The notes: generated by a model not told the origin, from the sequence alone. Numbered from the stretch's first letter, positions 18,332 to 28,959 are shown. The stretch is 64,000 bases of DNA from Cellulosimicrobium sp. CUA-896 (GCF_001942335.1 NZ_MKKH01000007.1:27619-91618), one strand, 5' to 3'. Translations and numbers: made by a program.

Positions 18332-18454
18332 GCCGAACCCCGGGTTGTGTGCCGTTCGTCGCCCGGAACGGCGCACAACCCGGGGTTCGGCGCGTGGGGT
18401 GGTGCGCAACCCGGGGTTCGGCAGGTCGGGCGACGCGCAACCCGGGGGTTCGGC
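18332..18454. repeat. Cluster of four 22-bp GC-rich repeats, first two forming a long hairpin
   Basis: The unit GGYGCRCAACCCGGGGTTCGGC occurs at 18332-18353 (inverted), 18370-18391, 18401-18422 and 18431-18454 (one extra G). The first two copies make a 26-bp stem with a single mismatch and an 8-nt loop, directly after the membrane-protein gene. It may act as a terminator or be a REP-like element. The rest of 18455-18758 holds no gene and should contain the promoter of the next gene. Confidence 0.75.
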
Positions 18455-18758
18455 GGGCGCCGGGGTGTTCCCGCTCGGAGCGGCGTGCGGAAAGCGACGA
18501 CAACGCTGTCTTTTACCGTCCAGGGCGCGCAACCAGTCGACAGACGTCGAACTTTCGTATTGGCATCGTCGGAAGTGCCGGGTATGGTCGGGCGGGTGAC
18601 GCGGGGCACACCTCCCGCCCGTCGCACGAGGGCCTCGTCGTCGAGGTTCTCAGCCCATCCGGGGTCCACGACCAGCGTGACGCCGAACGGCCGGCGACGG
18701 CCACGACGCGTCCCCGCCAGTGCGGACCTCGTCTCCGAGATGCGTCAAGGAGGACGTT

Positions 18759-21700
18759 GTGCACGAATCTTCCACGGGTCGGCGATGGCTGACCCGAAGC
18801 GTCGCCGCGGCGGTGTCCGCCGCGGTACTGGTACCACTCTCGATCAGCGGGGCCAGCGCCCACCCTGGTCACGGCGAGGACGCCGAGCCCACGCCCGCGG
18901 CCCAGGAGGCCACGGACTGGAACAACTACGAGAAGGTTCTCCTCAGCAAGAACACGGGTGAGCCGATCGACCTCGCGGTCCTTCCCGACACGCGAGTCCT
19001 GCACACCGCGCGCGACGGCGTCGTGCGCCTGACCGACACCGCCACCGGGCAGACCACCCAGGTCGCGCAGCTCGACGTCTACGCGAACTCCGAGGACGGG
19101 CTCCAGGGCATCACGCTCGACCCGAACTTCGAGGAGAACAACTGGGTGTACATGGTGTACGCCCCCCGCGTCATGGAGGGCACGTCGCCCACCGGGGTCG
19201 AGTACCCCGAGACGACGCCGTCGGGCAGCGCCCCGAACTCCCTCCCGGACGGCGAGGACGAGAGCTACTGGGACCAGTGGCTCGGCTACAACCAGCTCTC
19301 GCGGTTCACCTGGGACCCCGAGACCAGCACGATCGACCTGGCCAGCGAGCGCGAGATCATCAAGGTCGACGCGCAGCGCGGCCAGTGCTGCCACGTGGGC
19401 GCCGACATGGCGTGGGACGCCGACGGCAACCTCTTCCTCTCCACGGGTGACAACCACCCGGGCGGCACGCCGGGCGCGAACGGCTACGCGCCGATCAAAA
19501 ACGCGCCGAACATGAACCCGGGCTTCGCGCCCGTCGCGGCGCCGGCAACACCAACGATCTCCGCGGCAAGATCCTGCGGATCAACCCGATCGAGGATCTC
19601 GCGGCCGACACCGAGGTCGGTCCGGGCAGCACCTACACGATCCCCGAGGGCAACCTCTTCGACGGCGCCGAGAACCCCGACCTCGTGCGCGAAGAGATCT
19701 ACGTGATGGGCGTGCGCAACCCCTTCCGGATCGACTACGACCTCGAGTCCGCCTCCCTGTCGTGGGGCGACTACGGGCCGGACGCCGGCTCCGCGCACGC
19801 CCGACCGCGGCCCCATGGGCTACGTCGAGTGGCAGCTCACCACCGAGCCGATGAACGGCGGCTGGCCGTACTGCCACGGCCCCAACGCCGCGTACAACGA
19901 GTGGGACTACGCGACCGGGACGCCCGGCGAGCAGTTCTTCGACTGCGACGCGGTCCGGAGAACAACTCGACCTGGAACACCGGCCTCGACCAGGTCCCGC
20001 CGGTCACGGCGCCGCAGGTCTACTACGGCGACAACCCGGGCGACCAGCCCGAGGTGCTCGACCCGCTGGTCGAGCTCGGCGGCGGCGGCCAGGCGCCCAT
20101 GGGCGGCCCGACCTACCGCTTCGACGAGAGCCTCGAGTCGGACGTCAAGTTCCCGGAGTACTGGGACGGGCACCCCTTCATGGCCGAGTTCTCGCAGGAC
20201 TACGTGGTCGCGTTCACCATGGACGAGCTGTCGTCCGACGGTGAGGTCACGGCCGTCGAGGACTTCCTGCCGAACAGCCACCTCGAGACGGTGAACCAGC
20301 CGATCTGGGACAACGTCATGGACATGGAGTTCGGTCCGGACGGCGCCCTCTACGTGCTCGAGTACGGCGACGGCTTCTTCCGCCAGAACCCGGACGCGGG
20401 CCTGTACAAGGTCACCTACGGGTCGGACGACACGACGCCGCGGGCGGCCATCTCGGCCGACCCGATCTCGGGCAGCACCGCGCCGCTCGAGGTGACGTTC
20501 GACGCGTCCGCGACCACCGACGCGGAGACCCCCAACGCCGAGCTCACGTTCGACTGGGACTTCGACGGCGACGGTGAGTACGACGCCCAGGGCGAGACGG
20601 TGACGCACACGTTCACCGACCTGGGCCAGTACAACGTGCAGCTGCGCGTCACCGACGCGGGCGGCAACTTCGGCCTCGCGATCCAGCGGATCACGGTCGG
20701 CAACACCGCGCCCGAGATCACGCTGAGCCAGCCGGACGGCGCCATCTTCAACTGGGGCGACGCCGTGCCGTACACCGTCACGGTGAACGACGCCGAGGAC
20801 GGCGACCAGCCGACCTGCCGCAACATCCAGTACACGTTCGGTCTCGGGCACAACACGCACGCCCACCCCGAGGTGACCGGTCGTGCGGCGGACACGGAGG
20901 CCGGCTGCGGCTTCACGATCCAGACGAGCCCCGACGCCGTCGAGCACGGTGAGGGCGAGAAGATCTTCGGCACCCTCGTCGTCCGGTACACCGACCAGGC
21001 GCAGGGCGACGTGCCCGCCATCACCGGCGAGGCCACGCACATCCTCAAGCCCGAGGTGCAGCAGGCCGAGTGGTACGACGCGGCCGAGGGCGTCGAGGTC
21101 GTCGACGACGAGGCCGCCGGTGCCGGCGGCTACGTGACGTCGCTCGACGAGGGCGACTCCTTCTCCTACTCCCCGATCGCCCTGCACCACGCCCCCACGG
21201 GCGAGGCGATCAACGAGATCACCCTCCGCGGCAGCGGTGAGGGCACGGTCTCCCTGGGCTGGACGGCCGAGGGTTCCGACACGTCCGAGGCGCTCGCCGA
21301 GTTCGAGTTCACCGGCGAGGGCTGGCAGGACGTCACGCAGGCGCTGAGCAGCGTGCCGGAGGGCTCGGGCTCGATCACGGTGACGAGCACGGGCGGCGTC
21401 GACGTCGACCAGCTCTCCTTCGCCGTCGGCGAGGGCCCGGTGGAGCCGGTCACGGTCCCGGTCGACCAGGTGTCGATCGGCATGTTCTCGCTGATCCCGT
21501 GGGTCAACGAGGTCGGCCTGGAGGCCGTGCTCGAGCGCCTGAGCGAGATCGGGTTCGAGAACATCGAGCCGTTCGGCTCGAACTTCAACGGCTACACGGC
21601 CGAGGAGTTCCGCGCGCTGGCCGACTCGTACGGCCTGAGCGTGAAGTCGTCGCACTACAACGTGAACGAGGACACGTTCGACGAGACGCTGGACTACGTC

Positions 21701-23327
21701 ACGACGCTGGGCCAGGAGTACGTCGGCTCGGGCGGCTTCCCCGCCCCGGGCATCGGTACGTACGAGAACACCCTCGCCACGGCCGAGGCGATGAACCGCC
21801 TCGGTGAGCGCACCGTCGAGGCCGGCCTGGAGAAGTTCTTCGGGCACAACCACGACGGCGAGTTCCGCACCATGTACGAGCACGAGGGCGAGACCCTCTC
21901 GGCGTGGGAGATCCTCGTCCGCGAGACGAACCCGGAGTACGTGACGTTCCAGGTGGACGTCGCGTGGGCCGCGCACGCGGGCGTCGACGTGGTCGAGCTC
22001 CTCGAGGAGTACGGCGACCGCATCGAGCTGCTGCACATCAAGGACGCCGTCAACCTCACGCCGGCGGTCGTCCGACCTTCACCAACCTCGGTGAGGGCGA
22101 CGTGCCGCTGCAGGACATCCTGGCCGCCGCGAAGGAGGCCGGCGTCGAGCTCTACGTCATGGAGTACGACGTCGCCCCGGAGGGCGAGGAGTTCGCCACG
22201 ACCGGCTTCGAGTACCTCACCGGTCTCCCGGCCGGCGAGCCCCAGGAGCCCGTGACGATCCCGACGGAGCAGGTGTCGGTGCAGATGTTCTCCCTGATCC
22301 CGTGGGTCAACGAGGTCGGCCTCCCGGCCGTGCTCGAGCGCCTGGGCGAGATCGGCTTCGAGAACATCGAGCCGTACGGCGGGAACTTCTCCGGCTACAC
22401 CGCGGAGGAGTTCAAGGCGCTGGCCGACTCGTACGGCCTGAGCGTGAAGTCGTCGCACTACAACGTGAACGAGGACACGTTCGACGAGACGCTCGACTAC
22501 GTCGGGACGCTGGGCCAGGAGTACGTCGGCTCCGGCGGCTGGCCGCAGCCGGGCATCGGCACGTACGAGGACACCCTCGCCACGGCCGAGGCGATGAACC
22601 GTCTCGGTGAGCGTGCGGTGGACGCCGGGTTCGAGAAGTTCTTCGGCCACAACCACGACCGCGAGTTCACCACCACGTACGAGCACGAGGGCGAGACCCT
22701 CACGGCCTGGGAGATCCTGGTCCGCGAGACGAACCCCGAGTACGTGACGTTCCAGCTCGACGTCGCGTGGGCCGCTCACGCGGGTGCGACGTGGTCGAGC
22801 TGATCGAGGAGTACGGCGACCGGATCGAGCTGCTGCACGTGAAGGACGCCGTCAACCTCAACGCCGGCGGACGCCCGACGTTCACCAACCTCGGTGAGGG
22901 CGACGTGCCGCTGCAGGACATCTTGGCCGCGGGCCAGGAGGCCGGTGTCGAGCTCTACGTCATGGAGTACGACCGTGCTCCCGACGGCGAGGACTTCGTC
23001 ACCACCGGGTTCGAGTACCTCACCGGCCAGGAGGCCGGCGAGAACGAGCGGACGGTCGCCGTCACGACCCAGGTGCGCTGCCTCGCGGGCAACGCCTACC
23101 TCGCGGTCCGTGCGCTCAACGACGAGGACGTCCCGCTCACCATCACGCTCGACACGCCGTACGGCAGCAAGACCGTCGAGAACGTGGCGCCGGGCAAGAA
23201 CGCCTACCAGGCGTTCCCCGTCCGGTCGAGCGAGGTCGAGGCCGGGACGAGCTCCGTGACCGCGACGGACGCCGAGGGGGGGACCGCCACCGTCGAGACC
23301 GAGTACGCAGCCTCCAGCTGCGGCTGA
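18759..23327 (+). CDS. Large secreted PQQ-type sugar dehydrogenase with PKD, CBM6-like and two tandem isomerase-like domains (five frame breaks)
   Basis: Corrected length about 1525 residues from GTG at 18759 (AAGGAGG upstream). Order: signal peptide to about residue 30; soluble glucose/sorbosone dehydrogenase-type beta-propeller (residues about 50-560; STGDNHPGG, VMGVRNPFR, RGPMGYVEW); PKD domain (ATTDAETPNAELTFDWDFDG); CBM6-like domain; two copies (about 268 residues each) of a xylose-isomerase-like TIM barrel (MFSLIPWVNEVGL, SSHYNVNEDTFDETLDYV, FFGHNHD, LLHIKDAVNL); C-terminal beta domain with two Cys. Breaks at 19538-19539, about 19793-19798 (2 nt), 19957-19958, 22061-22062 and about 22786 are each repaired by restoring bases. 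Likely extracellular sugar oxidation; substrate unknown. Confidence 0.75.
21449..23053 (+). repeat. Tandem duplication of an 803-804 bp coding unit
   Basis: Copy 1 (21449-22251) and copy 2 (22252-about 23053) encode the two isomerase-like domains of the large secreted protein. Long stretches are identical at the DNA level, for example the region from 21623 and its match from 22426, so the duplication is recent or kept uniform by gene conversion. Confidence 0.85.
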
Positions 23328-23343
23328 TCAACCCCTGACGGCG

Positions 23344-23422
23344 GGTGAGGCGGGGTCCGACTCCGCCTCACCGCCCGGGACGACGTGCCCGCCGCGGTCT
23401 TCGTGACCGCGGCGGGCACGTC
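23344..23422 (+). terminator. Double hairpin terminator
   Basis: First hairpin 23344-23372 has 10-bp arms (GGTGAGGCGG/CCGCCTCACC). The second, 23382-23422, has a perfect 18-bp stem around a TTCGT loop. They start 17 nt after the stop of the large secreted protein. Confidence 0.8.
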
Positions 23423-23507
23423 GCTGTCCGGGGCAACGTCGCGCCGCGGTACGACCACCCGCACCGCCGGGCCTGCGTGTCGCGGGTGGGCGGCCTAGCG
23501 TGACCGC

Positions 23508-23879
23508 ATGGAGCGGATCACCGAGCTGGGACCGGGCGAGATCTTCGTCTTCGGGTCGAACGCCTCCGGCGCGCACGGCGCCGGTGCCGCACGGACCGCG
23601 CACGAGCGGTTCGGCGCCGTGTGGGGCGAGGGCCACGGGCTCCACGGGCGGTCGTACGCGATCGACACCATGTCGGGGTTCGACGCGCTGCGCGACGAGG
23701 CCGCGACGTTCCGCGCGTTCGCGGGCGAGCACCCGGAGCTCACCTTCCTGCTGACACCGGTCGGCTGCGGGATCGCCGGGTACACCGCGCGCGAGGTCGC
23801 GCCCCTGTTCGCCGACTCTCCGCCGAACGTGCGGCTGCCGGACGAGTTCGCGGCCGTCGTCGGGCCGGACGAGGGCTGA
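23508..23879 (+). CDS. Small macro-like conserved protein (A1S_2505-type)
   Basis: 123 residues. EIFVFGSNASGAHGAGAA, EGHGLHGRSYAI and LLTPVGCGIAGYTAREVAPLF match a small conserved family annotated as A1S_2505-type phage non-structural protein, whose Gly-rich loops recall macro domains that bind ADP-ribose. No other phage gene is nearby. Function is unproved; a nucleotide- or ADP-ribose-related role is a guess from the fold-like motifs. It is a single gene between two terminators/convergent ends. Confidence 0.65.
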   Translation: MERITELGPGEIFVFGSNASGAHGAGAARTAHERFGAVWGEGHGLHGRSYAIDTMSGFDALRDEAATFRAFAGEHPELTFLLTPVGCGIAGYTAREVAPLFADSPPNVRLPDEFAAVVGPDEG

Positions 23880-23916
23880 CGCGTGCCGGCGGGGAGGCCG
23901 GGGGAGTCGCGGCCCG

Positions 23917-24855
23917 TCAGGCGCGGCGCGGGCGGCCCTCCGGCACGACGAGCGGGGTGCCGGTCACCGGGTCGTCGATGATCCGGCACGGAAGCCCGAA
24001 CACGTCCTCGACGAGCTCGGCCGTCACGACGTCCGACGGCGCACCCTCGGCGACCACCGCCCCGTCCTTCATCGCGATGAGGTGCGTCGCGTAGCGGCAC
24101 GCGTGGTTGAGGTCGTGCAGCACCGCGACGAGCGTGTGGCCGCGCTCGTGGTTGAGGTCGGCGCACAGGTCGAGGAGCTCGACCTGGTGGGCGATGTCGA
24201 GGTACGTCGTCGGCTCGTCGAGCAGCAGGATCGGGGTCTCCTGCGCGAGCACCATCGCGACCCACACCCGCTGGCGCTGGCCGCCGGACAGCTCGTCGAC
24301 GAGACGGCCGGAGAGCTCGGTGACGCCCGTCGCCGCCATGGCCTCGACGACGGCCGCCTCGTCCTCGCGCGACCACTGCCGCAGGAGCGTCTGGTGCGGG
24401 TACCGGCCGCGCGCGACGAGGTCGACGACCGTGATGCCCTCCGGCGCGATCGACGACTGCGGGAGCAGGCCCAGGCGGCGCGCGACCTGCTTGGCGGGGA
24501 TCGCCGAGATCGAGCGCCCGTCGAGCACGACCCGGCCCTCGGCCGGGCGCAGGAGCCGTGACAGTGCGCGCAGGAGCGTCGACTTGCCGCACGCGTTGGG
24601 TCCGACGATCACCGTGAACGAGCCGTCGGGGATCGCGACGTCGAGGCCGCGGGAGATGACCCGCTCGTCGTAGCCGAGCGTCACCCCGGCGGCGTACAGG
24701 CGGTCCGCACCCTCCTGTACAGCGGCGCGCTCGTGCGCGGCGGCCGTCTCGGCGCGTCCCGGCGTCGCTGCGGTTCCGGCGGTCCCGGCGGTCCCGGCGG
24801 AGCGGTCGGTCGTGGTCACGCGTGTCCTCCCGGGACGGTTCGGGGGCTCGGTCAT
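23917..24855 (-). CDS. fepC: Iron-siderophore/heme ABC transporter, ATP-binding protein
   Basis: 312 residues. Walker A GPNACGKST, signature LSGGQRQRV, Walker B ILLLDEPTTYLD and the H-loop LHDLNHA are present. The ADLNHERG and ACRYATHLIAMKDG stretches are typical of the FecE/FepC class. About 45 extra Ala-rich residues precede the domain. The start overlaps the permease stop by 4 nt (ATGA). It powers import through the two permeases upstream; no binding protein is encoded next to it. The symbol is by family similarity. Confidence 0.88.
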   Translation of the reverse strand: MTEPPNRPGRTRVTTTDRSAGTAGTAGTAATPGRAETAAAHERAAVQEGADRLYAAGVTLGYDERVISRGLDVAIPDGSFTVIVGPNACGKSTLLRALSRLLRPAEGRVVLDGRSISAIPAKQVARRLGLLPQSSIAPEGITVVDLVARGRYPHQTLLRQWSREDEAAVVEAMAATGVTELSGRLVDELSGGQRQRVWVAMVLAQETPILLLDEPTTYLDIAHQVELLDLCADLNHERGHTLVAVLHDLNHACRYATHLIAMKDGAVVAEGAPSDVVTAELVEDVFGLPCRIIDDPVTGTPLVVPEGRPRRA

Positions 24856-25948
24856 CGGCGCGCCTCGCGCACGAGCAGCCAGACGAGGTAGGCACCGCCG
24901 AGCACCACGGTCACGACGCCCACCGGCAGCTGGGTCGGGGCGAGCAGGCGCTGGGCGACGAGGTCGCTCGCGGACAGGAGCAGCGCGCCCATCGCCGCGG
25001 CGGGCAGGACCTGCACGCCCGGGCCGCGCGTCAGGCGGCGCGCGAGCTGCGGCGCGGCCAGAGCGACGAACGAGATCGGCCCCGCGGCGGCGGTCACGAC
25101 GGCGATGAGCGCGACACCGACGCGACCAGCGCGAGGCGCGTGCGCTCGCCGTGCACCCCGAGGGCGGTCGCGGCGTCGTCGCCCATCTCCAGCAGGCGCA
25201 TGCGCGGCACGAGCGGCACGAGCGCGACCAGCAGCAGGACGACGAGGACGGACGCCGGTGCCGCCTGCTCCCACGTCGTGCCGTTGAGCGAGCCGGCGCC
25301 CCACAGGGTCGCGGCCATCGCCGTCTCGAGGTCGGCCGTGATGACGAGCCACGCGTTGACCGACGCGAGCATCGCGGACACGGCGATGCCGACGACGACG
25401 AACCGGAAGCCCTGGACCCCGCGCCGGTACGCGAGGACGTACACGAGCACGGCGGACCCGATGCCGCCGACCAGCGCCCCGGCGGCGACGCCCCCGTACC
25501 CGCCGCCGAGCACCATGAGCACGACGAGCGCGCCCGTGTAGGCGCCGGTGTTGAAGCCGATGACGTCGGGGCTGCCGAGCGGGTTGCGCGTGATCGACTG
25601 GAACACCGCCCCGCTCGCGCCGAGCGCCGCGCCGAGGACGAGCGCGAGGAGGGCGCGGGGCAGGCGCCACTCGACGACGATCATGCGGACGGGCCCCTCG
25701 GACGCACCCGTGAGGGCCCCGAGCACCTGCCCGACGCTCAGCGGGTAGTCGCCGGTGGTGAGCGCGACGACCCCGACGGCGAGCGAGACGAGGAGCAGGA
25801 CCGCGCACACGACACCGGCGCGCACGTCGAGGCGCCCGCTGGCCCGTCCTCCGGGGCTGCGCACGACGCGCACCGCGCGGCCGACGTGGGGCGGCAGGCC
25901 GGACCGACGGCTCCGGGAGCCCGCCGCCCGGGTGCGGGGCGCGCTCAC
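24852..25948 (-). CDS. fepG: Iron-siderophore ABC transporter permease (FepG/FecD type), one frame break
   Basis: Corrected length 365 residues from GTG at 25948, overlapping the previous stop (GTGA). About nine to ten membrane helices in the FecCD fold, with WRLPRALLALVLGAALGASG, TRNPLGSPDVIGFNTGAY and AAPQLARRL, the last being near the ATPase-coupling loop. The frame breaks at about 25121 (one base short), repaired to LVAVGVALIAVV. It pairs with FepD to form the membrane channel. Confidence 0.87.
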
Positions 25949-27069
25949 AGGCCGCTCGCCCGGGTGCGGCGCACGAGCGCGACGAGCACGGGCGCCCCGA
26001 CGAACGCGGTGACGATGCCGACCGGCACCTCGCCGGGCCACGCGACCACGCGCCCGAGCACGTCCGCGACGAGCACGAGCACCGCCCCGAGCACCGCCGA
26101 GTACGGCACGATCCAGCGCTGCAGCGGCCCGACCGCCCAGCGCGCGACGTGGGGCACCATCAGCCCGACGAACGCGACCGGCCCGGCGGCCGCCGTCGCC
26201 GCCCCGCACAGCAGCGTCACGCCGACGCCGACGAGCAGGCGCGTGCCGCCCACGTGCGCGCCGAGCGAGCGCGCCAGGTCGTCGCCGAGCGCGACGGCGT
26301 CGAGGGGACGGGCCACGGCGAGCGCGAGGACGAGGCCGATGAGGACGAACGGCGCGACGTCGGCCACGGTCGCCGGGGTGGCGCCCGCGATGGAGCCGGA
26401 GCCCCACGCGCCCGAGGTCCCGCCCCACGCGCGCAGGCGGTCGAACGACGCCGGGTCGAGCAGCGTGACGGCGAGCGTGAGCCCGCTGAGGAACGCACCG
26501 AGCGCGATCCCGGCGAGCGTGAGCCGCACGGGCGTGGGACCGCCCCGCCCGGCGGACCCCACGAGGTACACGGCGACCGTCGCGACGACCGCGCCGCCGA
26601 ACGCGAACCACACGAACGCGCCGACGTCGGCTACTCCGACGAGGGCGACGCCGAGCACCACACCGAGGCCCGCGCCGGCGTTGACGCCGAGGATGCCGGG
26701 GTCGGCGAGCGGGTTGCGGGTCATGCCCTGGATGAGCGCACCGGCGACGCCGAGCGCCGACCCGACGAGCAGCCCGAGGACGGTGCGCGGCACGCGCAGG
26801 TCGAGCACGACGACGTGGTCCGCTCTGCCGTCGTACGCCGTGAGCGCGTCGACGACCGTGCCGAGCGGGACGGGCCGCGAGCCGACGGCCAGGCTGAGCA
26901 CCACGGACGCGGCGAGCACCAGCACGCACACGCCCAGCCCGAGCGCGCGCCCGCCGAGCGAGCCGACGAGGCCGGGGCGCCGGTCCTCGCGCGTCGCGCG
27001 CGGCGAGTCCTCGGGACCGCCGGCGACCGCCGGGGCGGCGGCGTCCGTCGTGGAGGCGTGCGGGGCCAT
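25945..27069 (-). CDS. fepD: Iron-siderophore ABC transporter permease (FepD/FecC type)
   Basis: 374 residues. FecCD family with LRVPRTVLGLLVGSALGVAG, MTRNPLADPGILGVNAGA and VGLMVPHVARW. About ten membrane helices follow a 40-residue Ala/Arg-rich N-terminus. It is the first gene of the fepD-fepG-fepC run. An IdeR/DtxR-like iron box lies 30 bp upstream of the ATG, so the operon is probably repressed when iron is plentiful. Confidence 0.88.
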   Translation of the reverse strand: MAPHASTTDAAAPAVAGGPEDSPRATREDRRPGLVGSLGGRALGLGVCVLVLAASVVLSLAVGSRPVPLGTVVDALTAYDGRADHVVVLDLRVPRTVLGLLVGSALGVAGALIQGMTRNPLADPGILGVNAGAGLGVVLGVALVGVADVGAFVWFAFGGAVVATVAVYLVGSAGRGGPTPVRLTLAGIALGAFLSGLTLAVTLLDPASFDRLRAWGGTSGAWGSGSIAGATPATVADVAPFVLIGLVLALAVARPLDAVALGDDLARSLGAHVGGTRLLVGVGVTLLCGAATAAAGPVAFVGLMVPHVARWAVGPLQRWIVPYSAVLGAVLVLVADVLGRVVAWPGEVPVGIVTAFVGAPVLVALVRRTRASGL

Positions 27070-27098
27070 CTCGTGCTCTTCGCGGTCGGGGTGGGCGG

Positions 27099-27117
27099 GC
27101 AGGTTACCCTCACCTTA
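27099..27117 (-). promoter_or_regulatory. IdeR/DtxR-like iron box
   Basis: On the minus strand TAAGGTGAGGGTAACCTGC matches 15 of 19 positions of the IdeR/DtxR consensus (TWAGGTTAGSCTAACCTWA), with both conserved hexamer cores present. It sits between the divergent fepD and idi starts. Confidence 0.7.
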
Positions 27118-27174
27118 GTTCACGCGTCCCGGGCCCGTGCGCCGCGCCCGCGACGCGTGTGCGAGAGTGGCGAC

Positions 27175-27774
27175 ATGACCTCCCACGTCCCCGTCGCCGC
27201 GGACCACGTCGTCACCGTCGACGACGACGGCCGCCGCACCGGCACGTTCGAGCGCTCCACCGTGCACACCACCGAGACGCCGCTGCACCTCGCCTTCTCG
27301 TGCTACGTGCTCGACGACGACGGCCGCCTGCTCCTCACGCGGCGCGCGCTCGCCAAGCGCACCTGGCCCGGGGTGTGGACGAACTCGTTCTGCGGGCACA
27401 CCCGCTGGACGGAGACGTCCGAGGAGTCGGTCGTCCGGCACGCGGAGCACGAGCTCGGCATGGAGGTGCGCGACCTCGAGGTCGCCGTCCCGGGGTTCCG
27501 GTACCGCGCGGTCGACGCGTCGGGCGTCGTCGAGAACGAGATCTGCCCCGTGTACGTGGCGCGCGCGGCGACGGGCGTGACGCCCCACCCCGACGAGGTC
27601 ATGGAGCTCGCGTGGGCCCACCCGGCCGACGTCGTGCGGGCCGCCGACGCGACGCCGTGGGCGTTCAGCCCGTGGATGGTCCTGCAGATCGCGGCGCTGC
27701 GCGCGGCGGCCGGCGGCGACGACGGCCCGACGGCGCAGCTCCTCGCCGCGTTCGCCGACCGTCCGCGCGGCTGA
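27175..27774 (+). CDS. idi: Isopentenyl-diphosphate Delta-isomerase (type 1)
   Basis: 199 residues. Motifs of the Nudix-fold type 1 enzyme: TWPGVWTNSFCGH with the active Cys, RHAEHELGMEV (Nudix-like helix) and the acid in VENEICPVY. It interconverts isopentenyl and dimethylallyl diphosphate for isoprenoid synthesis in the cytoplasm. Length is normal. It is divergent from the iron importer. Confidence 0.92.
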   Translation: MTSHVPVAADHVVTVDDDGRRTGTFERSTVHTTETPLHLAFSCYVLDDDGRLLLTRRALAKRTWPGVWTNSFCGHTRWTETSEESVVRHAEHELGMEVRDLEVAVPGFRYRAVDASGVVENEICPVYVARAATGVTPHPDEVMELAWAHPADVVRAADATPWAFSPWMVLQIAALRAAAGGDDGPTAQLLAAFADRPRG

Positions 27775-27843
27775 GGCGCCCGCGACGCGCGGGGAGGCCG
27801 TCCTCCCGGCGAGCGGCCAGGTCCGCGGGCGAGAATCGGGGGC

Positions 27844-28700
27844 ATGCACGCCGCGGTCCCCCTCGCCCTGCCCGCTCCGAGCGCCCCGTTCGAGACGCAC
27901 GTCGTGTGGGCGCGGTCGGTGCCGCTGACGGTGCCGGACCGCGGGGCGGTGGACGGCCGCGTGACCGGCCGCGTGGTGGAGGACGCCGTGCCCTGGGACT
28001 ACCCGGCGCTCGCGCGCGAGCTCGTCGCGGGCGAGCGCGGACCGGTGCTCGACCTCGGCACCGGCAGCGGCGGCCTGCTGGCGTCGTTCGCGCCCCTGCC
28101 CGCCGGCTCGGCCGCCACCGAGGCGTGGCCGCCGCACCTGCCGTGGCCCGGCGCCGGCTCACGCCCCTGGGCGTCGACGTCCGCGCGACCGGGCGCGGCG
28201 ACGAGGTGCTCCCGTTCCTCGACGCCCAGTTCGACGTGGTGCTGGCCCGGCACGAGGAGTTCGACCCGGACGAGGTGCGCCGCGTCCTGCGCCCGGGCGG
28301 CGTCTTCCTCACCGAGCAGGTCGACAGCCGCGACGGCGTGCGGGCGTGCGCGGCGCTCGGCGCGGAGCTGCCGTGGGACCCCGACTCGGTGACGCTGGAC
28401 GGCGCGGTCGACGTGCTGGGCGGGGCGGGGTTCGTCGTCGACGTCGCCCGCGAGCACGAGGGCCTGCGCCGGTACCGCGACCTCGGCTCGCTGCTGGGTT
28501 CCCTGCGCACGACGGCGTCCCCGGTCCCGGAGCTCGCGCCGCTCACGCCGGAGGCCGTCGCGCGGTTCGAGGCGCCGCTGCGCGCCCTGCACCTGCACTT
28601 CGCGGCGGGCCACGAGTTCGTCGACGAGGCGCCGCGCTTCCTCGTCGTCGCGCGCGCGCCGTACTGCGCCCGCCCCGGCCCGGCGTGCAGCCCGGCCTGA
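27844..28700 (+). CDS. SAM-dependent methyltransferase (class I), one frame break
   Basis: Corrected length 285 residues. The SAM-binding motif VLDLGTGSGGLL, a later FDVVLARHEEFDPDEV and the motif RVLRPGGVFLTEQVDSRD are class I features. The frame breaks at 28141-28142 (cc for ccc), restored to PPHLPVARRRLTPLGVDV. Substrate not recognisable. It lies 69 nt after idi but without an obvious functional link. Confidence 0.75.
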
Positions 28701-28718
28701 CGTGCGCCCCGCCCGACG

Positions 28719-28773
28719 CGCATCCTGGCCGGGCGTGCGGCCCGCGCCGAAAAGCGTCCCGGGCCGGGATGCG
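28719..28773 (+). terminator. Imperfect hairpin after methyltransferase
   Basis: CGCATCCTGGCCGGG and CCCGGGCCGGGATGCG can pair over about 14 bp around a 24-nt loop, beginning 18 nt after the stop. The remainder of the 28701-29112 interval has no full gene; see the short ORF and ribosome-binding mimic next. Confidence 0.35.
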
Positions 28774-28959
28774 GGCACGGAGAAGCCCGCGGGCCGGAGG
28801 AGCGATCCTCCTGTCGTGCTGGACGAGGGCACGACTCCCGCGGGCCCCGGTGGTCGCGTGGTACTCGCTCGCCGTCGGCCGCCTCCCGCGCGGGAGGCGC
28901 CGCCCGGTTCACGGGCTCACCGCGTCCGGTCCGTCAGAGACGTATCGGTCGCGCGACGA

